A DNA stretch of 6,086 nucleotides from the NCBI GenBank assembly GCA_003452655.1, contig DMNR01000188.1, positions 1 to 6,086 on the forward strand. The letters are read 5' to 3'. Below are positions 1 to 5,352 of the stretch, piece after piece. The DNA comes from Actinomycetota bacterium (GTDB taxonomy: Bacteria > Actinomycetota > Actinomycetes > S36-B12 > UBA10799). Every line of letters starts with the position of its first letter. Positions within the stretch are counted from its first letter, which is position 1. The position numbers were made by a program, and so were the translations under genes. The notes under the pieces were generated by a model. The model saw nothing but the letters and a program-made list of their open reading frames with translations. It ran no database searches and was not told the DNA's origin.

Positions 1-103
1 GTCCATCGAGATCGACGGACTGAAAACCACCGCACTCATCCACGGAGTCTCGACCAAGGACGCCAGCTACGCGGTCGAGATTCACAAGATTTCACAGCAG
101 TAG
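1..103 (+). CDS. C-terminal end of an unidentified protein (5' end outside the window)
   Basis: Reading from base 2, 33 codons run without interruption to a TAG at 101-103. The peptide begins SIEIDGLKTT and ends EIHKISQQ, an ordinary soluble mix with alternating hydrophobic residues that suggests closing beta strands. No motif allows a family to be named. It converges on the minus-strand phosphodiesterase gene, with 74 bases between the two stop codons, and a hairpin fills most of that gap. The fragment is too short to separate an enzyme from a binding protein. That it is coding is inferred from the open frame reaching the window edge, the sensible composition and the hairpin following the stop. 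Confidence 0.55.
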   Translation, partial: SIEIDGLKTTALIHGVSTKDASYAVEIHKISQQ

Positions 104-127
104 CGCGTCTAGTTTGCCCCGGACAGG

Positions 128-179
128 AGCTGGGTTCCGCGATCACGCGCGGGCCTTCGCTTGCTTGCGGAACCCCGCT
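128..179. terminator. Hairpin between convergent genes, possible bidirectional terminator
   Basis: The arms GGGTTCCGC (132-140) and GCGGAACCC (167-175) are perfect complements. Beyond one mismatch, AGC (128-130) pairs with GCT (177-179), giving 12 pairs in 13 positions around a 26-base loop. It lies between the stop of the plus-strand gene (103) and the stop of the minus-strand gene (178-180), and touches the latter. No T-tract follows on either strand and the loop is long, so it is not a textbook Rho-independent terminator. Position and stem strength still favour transcript ending or 3'-end protection. Confidence 0.45.
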
Positions 180-1005
180 AGCGGCCGATCGCCTTTCGAC
201 CTGATCCAACACCGCGGTCCAGCACCGACTGCAGCAGCGTCGGTCGGTCAGTCACGATCCCATCAACTCCCATTTCGAGCAGTCGGATCATGGTCGGTTC
301 GTCGTCGATGGTCCAGGCGTGTACTACAAGCCCACGCTTGTGCGCCGATTGAATGAACGACCGCGTGATGATGGGCACGCCATTCTGACTGACCGGGACC
401 TGGACACACTGGGCATTGCTCGGTAGCCCGAGTTCCGCCAGTCGCGAGAAGGGTCCCAGGCGCGATGCTGCCATGAGCGTTGCCACTTCCGGTGGCGTGA
501 GACTGCTGGCAGCACTGGTACCGAGAGCAGATCGAATCGCGCGCACACGCAAGGCCGAGAAGGACCCAACGCAGATGCGTTCGCCGACCTTCTTCTGCTT
601 GATCAGACGAACGAAGGGTTCGACGGTGTGATCGTCTTTGACATCGATGTTGATGTACTTGTCGTCGAACTCCTCGAGCAGTTCTTCGAGTCGAAGCACG
701 CGATCACTGCCACCGACCTTTGCTCGACGAACTTCGGAGTAGGGCAGCGCGCTGATTCGGCCGACTCGGTCAGTGACCCGATTGAGGTTGGCGTCGTGAA
801 AGACCATGACCTTGCCATCAGAAGTCGCCCGGACGTCCGTCTCGAAGTACTCGAACCCGATGTCAGCGGCGTTTCGAAAGGCAGTCAATGAGTTTTCCGG
901 CGCCTCACGTCCGCCACCGCGATGTGCCAGCCCAATCGGACTAGGAGTCGCGACGAACGGGTGGTAGACGGTTTTGGCCACGCGGTCAGGGTAGAACAGG
1001 CTCAT
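178..1005 (-). CDS. Glycerophosphodiester phosphodiesterase (GDPD family)
   Basis: This 275-residue protein is a full-length member of the GDPD/PI-PLC-like TIM-barrel family, which hydrolyses glycerophosphodiesters to glycerol 3-phosphate and an alcohol. Visible family marks are the HRGG...PENS block (His28, Arg29, Pro36-Glu37-Asn38), Glu55-Thr-Asp57, Phe-His70-Asp71, an IDVK strand ending at Lys123, Trp231 in the AWTIDD strand, and a closing GVDGIVTDRP (246-255). His28, Arg29, Glu55, Asp57 and His70 match the usual catalytic and metal-binding set. No signal peptide is seen, so it is probably cytoplasmic. An ATG 123 bases upstream is in frame, but the added residues are basic, proline-rich and lie inside the lyase gene. 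The ATG at 1005 gives a normal N-terminus. Its ribosome-binding site is weak (AGGGG about 15 bases upstream). The 20-base overlap with the lyase gene suggests translational coupling. The substrate cannot be read from the sequence. Confidence 0.93.
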   Translation of the reverse strand: MSLFYPDRVAKTVYHPFVATPSPIGLAHRGGGREAPENSLTAFRNAADIGFEYFETDVRATSDGKVMVFHDANLNRVTDRVGRISALPYSEVRRAKVGGSDRVLRLEELLEEFDDKYINIDVKDDHTVEPFVRLIKQKKVGERICVGSFSALRVRAIRSALGTSAASSLTPPEVATLMAASRLGPFSRLAELGLPSNAQCVQVPVSQNGVPIITRSFIQSAHKRGLVVHAWTIDDEPTMIRLLEMGVDGIVTDRPTLLQSVLDRGVGSGRKAIGR

Positions 1006-2986
1006 CGGGGAGCCTGATCGCCCCTGCCGTTGACAGCTCGATGCGATACGTGTCGGAACCGATCGTGGTTTCGACTTGGGCACCTGTGGGTGTGATGGTG
1101 CCGGTCGCGGACGCGACCTCCGGCCCAACGCCTGTCGATCTCGGAACGATGACGCTCACAATTCGGTTAGAGGGACCCCACGCATGTGCTCGCAAGGTGG
1201 GGGAGGGAACTAGCTCCCCATACTTGGACGAGTTCCAGCCTCGATACGGAGTCCGCTCCCCGCTTCCAACCGTGTAGTTCACCTCATTGCCGACATTCAT
1301 GATGGTCACGTTGGCGCCGGGGCCGTTCGTCGAGGCCGACTGTCCATCGACTACAACTGTGCGGTCACGTCCGAAGTTCCAATTCACGTTGAACGTCCCC
1401 ACTCGATCCATGGAGACGTCATCCATGACGATGAAGTAGTCGCCGACCCGGTCGTACCAAACGGTGCGCTGCAGCTGAGATCCCGCGTAGGCACCATCAA
1501 CGAGCGAGGTGAGATCACCATCATTGGTGCTCTGTGAAGCCACGATGAGCGGTCGTGGCGCACTCGCAGACCCCCCGTCGATGCTCACATTGTTGTGCGC
1601 CGCACGACTGTAGACGAACGCTGAAGCCGCATCATTGGCGTACTTGTACTGCCCTGTGTCGAACAGCAGCTGTGAACCTTTGGATGCCAGCGTTAGCGCG
1701 GCGGCATCGCTGTGAGCGTGATATTCGCTCGCATGACCTGGACCACTGCGAATCGAGTAGTAGGTCTCGTCCACGAAGGGTCGATTCTGGCCGAATCCCG
1801 AATGGCCGAAGATGAACCCTGCCGCATAGCTGCTGTACTTGTTCGCCGGCGCTGCGCCCTCGCCGCCCCCAGCAGTCATAAAGCGCATCGAGCTGCCGGC
1901 GGGGGATTCGTCCACCTTCGACTTCGATGGCACGCCATCGCCGAGCGCCTCGTACCGACTATCCGGCCGCATCCCATGCGCGAGGAAGTCAGGAATTGCG
2001 TTGGAACGAAGCAATGCGGCGGGTACAGCTGACCCGCACCCGCGGATGCGCGCGATCTGCTGCTGAGTCCACGTGTAGGTGTTGCGCGCGTAGATCATCG
2101 ACCCTTCACGCACTGAGCCGTCCTCTGCGATCATCTTCGCGGAGTTTGCGGCCATCCGACTCAGACCCTTCTTGCGGATCTTGGAACTGCCGATTGCGCA
2201 GCCGGCCGAGAAGATTCCGCCGGCTTGCAGGAACGAGACGTTGTTGACGTTGCCCCAACGCTTTGCGGCAACGGTCGCCTGTGTTTTCAGGGCGGCCTTG
2301 AGCTTCTTGCGTTTGGGTGCCGGGCCGGCCAAGGCGCACGCCATGGAAAGCATCCGGAAGCCAGACTCGATCTGCCCGTATGCGGCGCTCTGGCGCGGGC
2401 GCTTGGGTGGATTGTCTTTGATCCAGTCAAAAACGAGTGAGTAGAAACGACTCACCATCGCTGTGTTACCCGTGCGCAGGCCGTACCGCAAGAGTGGTAG
2501 TGCCCAGTGCAATGCATGCATGTTGGCGTTCCCGCTGCGGTCGAGGCTGCTGGTGTAACGCCAGGAAGGATTCTTCTTGAGGCTAAATGTCCCGAACTGC
2601 GTGACCCTTGCTTGCCCACGCATGATGTTGTTGGCATCAGCGGCATCTGTCGACAAAGTGCCAAAGCTGCCGTACTGACACTGGCTGGCAGCCTTCGCCG
2701 CTGTGCTGCGCGTGGTTGGGAACGCAGGTTCACTGAACTGCGGCAAGGGTCCCGGATCGATCTCTGATGGGTCCGGGATTTGTTCAACGAGTGGGACTAC
2801 AGCCGACACCACTGGTGCGGCGGAAACGGGGGCCGTTAGAAGCCCAGTTGCGGCGATCCTGATTGAGAGAGCACCAACCGCCACGCGCATACCACTCGTC
2901 CGGCGCTTGCGAAAACCGTCAACTGCCACCGAACCGACGATACCTAGCAATCTGAACTGGGCGATGCAATTGGATGCCACAGTCAT
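986..2986 (-). CDS. Secreted heparinase II/III-like polysaccharide lyase
   Basis: The product has up to 666 residues. After an export signal it shows an alpha-helical toroid region (about 130-340, with DGSVREGSMIY at 289-299) and then a beta-sandwich domain of the heparinase II/III type. The key block is YHAHSDAAALTL (422-433), followed by FDTGQY (442-447) and SRAAHNNVSIDGG (460-472). By analogy with Pedobacter heparinase II, Tyr299 and His423 are candidate catalytic residues, and His425, Asp443 and His464 candidate metal ligands; I could not align them by tool. Such enzymes cleave uronic-acid polysaccharides by beta-elimination; the substrate here is unknown. The start is uncertain. ATG 2986 has no Shine-Dalgarno, GTG 2929 would put FRKRR ahead of the hydrophobic core, and ATG 2890 gives a compact 24-residue signal ending VSA|AP. 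An Arg (43) inside the hydrophobic core is unusual. The export route is probably Sec, because the basic stretch lacks a clean twin-arginine motif. Confidence 0.85.
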   Translation of the reverse strand: MTVASNCIAQFRLLGIVGSVAVDGFRKRRTSGMRVAVGALSIRIAATGLLTAPVSAAPVVSAVVPLVEQIPDPSEIDPGPLPQFSEPAFPTTRSTAAKAASQCQYGSFGTLSTDAADANNIMRGQARVTQFGTFSLKKNPSWRYTSSLDRSGNANMHALHWALPLLRYGLRTGNTAMVSRFYSLVFDWIKDNPPKRPRQSAAYGQIESGFRMLSMACALAGPAPKRKKLKAALKTQATVAAKRWGNVNNVSFLQAGGIFSAGCAIGSSKIRKKGLSRMAANSAKMIAEDGSVREGSMIYARNTYTWTQQQIARIRGCGSAVPAALLRSNAIPDFLAHGMRPDSRYEALGDGVPSKSKVDESPAGSSMRFMTAGGGEGAAPANKYSSYAAGFIFGHSGFGQNRPFVDETYYSIRSGPGHASEYHAHSDAAALTLASKGSQLLFDTGQYKYANDAASAFVYSRAAHNNVSIDGGSASAPRPLIVASQSTNDGDLTSLVDGAYAGSQLQRTVWYDRVGDYFIVMDDVSMDRVGTFNVNWNFGRDRTVVVDGQSASTNGPGANVTIMNVGNEVNYTVGSGERTPYRGWNSSKYGELVPSPTLRAHAWGPSNRIVSVIVPRSTGVGPEVASATGTITPTGAQVETTIGSDTYRIELSTAGAIRLPDEPVLP

Positions 2987-2990
2987 CCAA
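2970..2990. repeat. Inverted repeat over the lyase start codon
   Basis: TTGGATG (2970-2976) and CATCCAA (2984-2990) are perfect 7-base complements around a 7-base spacer. The right arm contains the ATG (2984-2986) of the longest lyase reading frame. A further TTGG at 2994-2997 can pair with the CCAA at 2987-2990. It could be a hairpin hiding the start codon, an operator, or chance. If translation starts at 2929 or 2890 it lies in the 5' leader or promoter instead. Confidence 0.35.
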
Positions 2991-3016
2991 GATTTGGAAG
3001 GATTTGCTATTTAGAG

Positions 3017-3040
3017 GGTCGCATCGTCGCCACGGCGACC
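3017..3040. promoter_or_regulatory. Overlapping inverted repeats between divergent genes
   Basis: GTCGCC (3026-3031) and GGCGAC (3034-3039) form a perfect 6-base dyad with a two-base centre. Also, GGTCGC (3017-3022) pairs with GCGACC (3035-3040). The two-base gap is too short for an RNA loop, so the inner dyad fits a protein-binding site better than a hairpin. It sits in the space between the divergent lyase and ZIP transporter genes, where a shared regulator could act on both. GC-rich DNA gives such dyads by chance fairly often, so confidence is low. Confidence 0.25.
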
Positions 3041-3070
3041 GTGCCGATCCCTTACCGATAGCGTGGCAGC

Positions 3071-3811
3071 ATGCTGACTGCCGCCTTCTGGGCCCTCATC
3101 GGGTCGGGCGCACTCGTTGTTGGTGCGCTGCTCGGCTTCTGGCTTGGTGTGTCCCGCAGGACCCTCGGTCTGATCATGGGTTTCGGCGCTGGAACGCTGC
3201 TCAGTGCAGTGTCCTTCGACCTTGTCTTCGAAGCATTCAAGGAATCTGAGGGCCTGCCAATCGTCATCGGGCTTCTCGCCGGCGCGTTTGCCTTCTGGGG
3301 CGGCGACATCCTGATTGAGCGAATGCAAACAGGCAAAGGCTCCACCCCCGAGTCCGGCGACCAAGACCCTGAAGGAGAACCTGGTTCGGGGCTGCAGCTT
3401 GCACTCGGGGCGACTCTCGACGGCGTTCCCGAGTCAGTGGCGATCGGATTGACATTGCTCGGGGGCAACCCAGTGAGTCTGGCGTTCGTCATTGCGGTGT
3501 TTCTGTCCAACGTCCCCGAGGGGATGGCGGCGTCCGTCGAACTTGCCCGCACGGGGTACTCCAAGGCACGAATCCTGGGAATTTGGGGTGCGGTCGTCGT
3601 CTTGTGCGTAGTTGCTGCCGCTGTTGGATACGTTGCACTTGGGGACTCTCCTCCGAGCACCATCGCGCTCATCCAGTCATTCGCTGCCGGAAGCATTCTT
3701 GCGATGTTGGCGATCACGATGATGCCGCAGGCATTTAGCAAAGGCGGGCGGGCAGTCGGCATCGTCACCGTCGTGGGATTCATCCTGGCTGCTGGTCTGT
3801 CGGCGCATTAG
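3071..3811 (+). CDS. ZIP-family divalent metal transporter
   Basis: This 246-residue integral membrane protein should have eight transmembrane segments, at roughly 4-26, 31-53, 62-82, 108-131, 135-156, 166-190, 197-221 and 226-244. That is the ZIP topology and length. Between segments 3 and 4 is a hydrophilic acidic loop (about 86-107) in place of the histidine-rich loop common in ZIPs. The signature helices are present: LDGVPESVAIG (116-126) in segment 4 and LSNVPEGMAAS (145-155) in segment 5. Family members move zinc, iron or manganese into the cytoplasm. The usual HNxPEG motif reads DGVPES here, so the first metal ligand is Asp117 rather than His, while Glu121 and Glu150 are kept. No Shine-Dalgarno precedes the ATG. 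A TAGCGT at 3059-3064 sits where a leaderless -10 box would be, but I see no convincing -35. The gene stands alone, divergent from the lyase. Confidence 0.9.
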   Translation: MLTAAFWALIGSGALVVGALLGFWLGVSRRTLGLIMGFGAGTLLSAVSFDLVFEAFKESEGLPIVIGLLAGAFAFWGGDILIERMQTGKGSTPESGDQDPEGEPGSGLQLALGATLDGVPESVAIGLTLLGGNPVSLAFVIAVFLSNVPEGMAASVELARTGYSKARILGIWGAVVVLCVVAAAVGYVALGDSPPSTIALIQSFAAGSILAMLAITMMPQAFSKGGRAVGIVTVVGFILAAGLSAH

Positions 3812-3827
3812 CCGAACGCGCGAAGAA

Positions 3828-3845
3828 GTGGCGGGCAGTAGCCAC
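3828..3845 (+). terminator. Weak hairpin after the ZIP gene
   Basis: GTGGC (3828-3832) and GCCAC (3841-3845) form a five-pair stem with an eight-base loop, 17 bases after the ZIP stop codon. No T-tract follows. It may help end the ZIP transcript before the next promoter, but the stem is short. Confidence 0.25.
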
Positions 3846-3879
3846 CGAAAGCCGATGTTCAGATGCGACCCCACACAGA

Positions 3880-3887
3880 TGACGCCA
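3880..3887. promoter_or_regulatory. Possible outlying fourth operator box
   Basis: TGACGCCA matches the TGACGTCA box in seven of eight positions. It lies 21 bases (about two helical turns) upstream of the first of the three boxes at 3901-3930, so it would face the same side of the helix. It is a plausible extra RHH contact site; a single near-match could also be chance. Confidence 0.35.
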
Positions 3888-3894
3888 CGGGGGG

Positions 3895-3930
3895 TTGCCA
3901 TGACGTCACTATGATGTCATACTGACGTCA
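3895..3930 (+). promoter_or_regulatory. Likely leaderless promoter of the RHH-DUF4097 operon
   Basis: TTGCCA (3895-3900) is one base off the TTGACA -35 box. Exactly 17 bases later comes CATACT (3918-3923), a fair -10 box (4 of 6). Six more bases lead to 3930, the A of the start codon, so the transcript may begin at the ATG. No Shine-Dalgarno is present, which agrees. A competing -10, TATGAT (3910-3915), is a better hexamer but has no -35 at proper distance; it would give a leader of only 6-9 bases. Both readings place the operator boxes on top of the promoter. Confidence 0.55.
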
Positions 3931-3933
3931 TGG
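3898..3933. promoter_or_regulatory. 36-base palindromic operator made of three phased boxes
   Basis: Three 8-base boxes, TGACGTCA (3901-3908), TGATGTCA (3912-3919) and TGACGTCA (3923-3930), repeat every 11 bases. The whole 3898-3933 block is also a palindrome centred at 3915.5, with 16 of 18 pairs complementary; only 3909/3922 and 3915/3916 fail. The last box runs into the ATG of the RHH gene. Tandem short palindromes are how RHH dimers such as MetJ bind side by side, so autorepression by the product of the adjacent gene is the simplest reading. The repeat is seen directly; the binder is inferred. Confidence 0.75.
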
Positions 3934-4433
3934 AGCTTCAATTGTTCGTTGACGAACTGCGCGGCCAACTTCTCGCATCGGCGGAAAATGGCGGTGATGA
4001 GAGTCGGGCAGTTGCCCAACGGATGAGCGCAACGATCGACGCTGCCGCCCACCTGGTGCTTTTGGAGGCAATCTCTGCCGCAGCCGATGAGATCACTCTC
4101 GAGTTGGCGCCGGGCTCTGTGCAGGTGCTATTGCGGGGGAGAGACCCCGAGTTCGCCGTGACAATTCCGTCCGAGCAACCCGCACAGGCAGCGGTGCCTG
4201 CCTTAGCTCCCGTTGCAAGTCTTGCGCAAGACACGGACGACAGCGGAACGGCTCGCATCACCTTGCGACTGTCCGAAACGCTCAAGAGTCGTGTCGAAGA
4301 AGCCGCCACCAACGATTCACTGTCGGTCAACGCCTGGTTGGTCCGCGCGATTACGACGGCTACTGACGTTAGTCCACCGTCCGCCCCAAGCGCGCCAACC
4401 TCAGGGCAGAGCTACACCGGCTGGGTTCGCTAG
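3930..4433 (+). CDS. Ribbon-helix-helix regulator, actinobacterial HicB-antitoxin-like family
   Basis: This is a 167-residue protein of a type I know from Streptomyces and relatives, often labelled HicB-family antitoxin or hypothetical. Residues 1-80 form a helical then beta-stranded N-terminal domain, including DEITLELAPGSVQVLLRG (53-70). A Pro/Ala/acidic linker spans about 81-106. The RHH DNA-binding domain follows: strand ARITLRL (108-114), helix A about 115-128, and helix B SVNAWLVRAI (132-141). Arg109, Thr111 and Arg113 alternate on the strand face that enters the major groove in this fold. The tail ends in SYTGWVR, which I recall as a hallmark of the family. The start is well fixed: the ATG lies directly under a leaderless promoter and begins the conserved MELQLFVDELRG. 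No HicA-like toxin is adjacent, so a toxin-antitoxin role is not supported. Likely role: autoregulated repressor of its operon. The inducing signal is unknown. Confidence 0.87.
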   Translation: MELQLFVDELRGQLLASAENGGDESRAVAQRMSATIDAAAHLVLLEAISAAADEITLELAPGSVQVLLRGRDPEFAVTIPSEQPAQAAVPALAPVASLAQDTDDSGTARITLRLSETLKSRVEEAATNDSLSVNAWLVRAITTATDVSPPSAPSAPTSGQSYTGWVR

Positions 4434-4473
4434 TCAGCCGGAAGGTCCACCCACGAAGCCCACAACCAACAGC

Positions 4474-4480
4474 GAGGTAG
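4474..4480 (+). promoter_or_regulatory. Ribosome-binding site of the DUF4097 gene
   Basis: GAGGTAG ends five bases before the ATG at 4486, with the GAGG core eight bases away. It is the clearest Shine-Dalgarno in the window. It decides the start against an in-frame extension that would run back inside the RHH gene to 4213. Confidence 0.75.
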
Positions 4481-4485
4481 AAGCA

Positions 4486-5352
4486 ATGAAGACTTTCGCC
4501 GCTCCACAGCCAATTACTGCCGTCATCGACGTCATCCTCGGAGATATCCGGGTCACCGCAAGCGATCGAGATGACTGCACAGTGACCATCCGCCCGCGCG
4601 ACGAACTGCGCCAAGCCGACGTTCGAGCCGCCGAGGCCGCACAGGTCGAATTCGCCAATAATCACCTAACGGTGAGAGTGAGCAAGAGTTGGCAGCGGTT
4701 CACCGGAGCAAGCAAAAACGACGGTGCCGTCACGGTCGAGGTAAGCCTGCCGACTGATTCCACGCTGCGAGCCACCACAGGCAAGGGGGATATCCGCGGT
4801 GAAGGAGAGCTTGGCCAGACTGCTACCAGAACTGGCCTAGGGAATATTCGCCTCGACGGGGTGGGCACGCTCAGGGCCAGGACCGGGCTTGGCGACATTA
4901 CGGTGGACGACGTCACAGCGGATGCAACCGTGACAACAAATACAGGTGCGCTCCGGCTTGGATCCATCCATGGGTCGGCAACCATCAAGAATTCGAACGG
5001 CTCCGTGGAGATCACTGAATGCGGACGTTATGCGAATGTTCGGACAGCCTCTGGGGATATCTCAATTGGCCGCGCCTTGACCTCAATCATCGCGGTGTCG
5101 GCAGCCGGGGACATTCGGATCGCTGAAGTCTCCGCGGGTTCAGTCACGGCACGAACCGGCGCTGGAGCGGTGGAGATCGGCGTGCGCGACGGAATCACTG
5201 CCTGGTTGGAGGCCACTGCACGTTACGGCGCAGTTCGTAACGGACTGACAGCTTCAGGGGCACCCGACGCATCAACCGCACCCGTTGAGATTCACGCACG
5301 AAGCGTCGGCGGCGATGTCACTATCAGCAAAGCGGTCGCCGCATGGATCTAG
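4486..5352 (+). CDS. DUF4097-family beta-strand-repeat protein
   Basis: The 288-residue protein has an N-terminal beta-rich segment (1-90, with ITAVIDVILGDIRVTASDR near the start) and then a ladder of short repeats. Each repeat has a T-x-x-G-D/x-I core, beginning at about 98, 116, 133, 151, 169, 187, 205, 224, 245 and 273. Most steps are 18 residues, as expected for a right-handed beta-solenoid. It has no signal peptide or membrane segment, so it is probably cytoplasmic. No catalytic motif is visible and the biochemical role of the family is not known to me; a scaffold or partner-binding role is inference. In Streptomyces close homologues sit beside the same RHH regulator type, often with an ABC transporter next door. 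Here the gene begins 52 bases after the regulator and overlaps the next gene by 10 bases, so all three are probably one operon. Confidence 0.87.
   Translation: MKTFAAPQPITAVIDVILGDIRVTASDRDDCTVTIRPRDELRQADVRAAEAAQVEFANNHLTVRVSKSWQRFTGASKNDGAVTVEVSLPTDSTLRATTGKGDIRGEGELGQTATRTGLGNIRLDGVGTLRARTGLGDITVDDVTADATVTTNTGALRLGSIHGSATIKNSNGSVEITECGRYANVRTASGDISIGRALTSIIAVSAAGDIRIAEVSAGSVTARTGAGAVEIGVRDGITAWLEATARYGAVRNGLTASGAPDASTAPVEIHARSVGGDVTISKAVAAWI

Noticed and set aside
1006..1128. Upstream ATG for the GDPD gene, adding 41 residues
   Set aside because: The extra residues are basic, Ser/Pro-rich and lie wholly within the lyase gene. The ATG at 1005 gives the normal family N-terminus.
3052..3783. 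Open frame of 243 codons on the minus strand opposite the ZIP gene
   Set aside because: Its composition is low-complexity Ser/Pro/Thr/Ala with no motif, as expected from the antisense of a membrane-protein gene in GC-rich DNA.
3910..3921. NikR-type nickel operator, because of TATGA and TCATA half-sites
   Set aside because: NikR half-sites are separated by about 16 bases, whereas these are two bases apart and are explained as the central box of the larger palindrome. The nearby RHH protein lacks the NikR metal-binding domain.
4364..4371. TGACGTTA inside the RHH gene as another operator box
   Set aside because: It is a single near-match within coding sequence, without phased partners. GACGTY strings are common here because they encode Asp-Val.
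3930..4433. HicAB toxin-antitoxin module
   Set aside because: Although the RHH domain resembles HicB C-termini, no small HicA-like protein is adjacent. The neighbour is a 288-residue DUF4097 protein, so a regulator is the better reading.
4213..4485. In-frame 5' extension of the DUF4097 gene, adding 91 residues
   Set aside because: It overlaps the RHH gene in another frame and its residues are Arg/Pro-rich shadow sequence. A clear GAGG site and the conserved N-terminus place the start at 4486.
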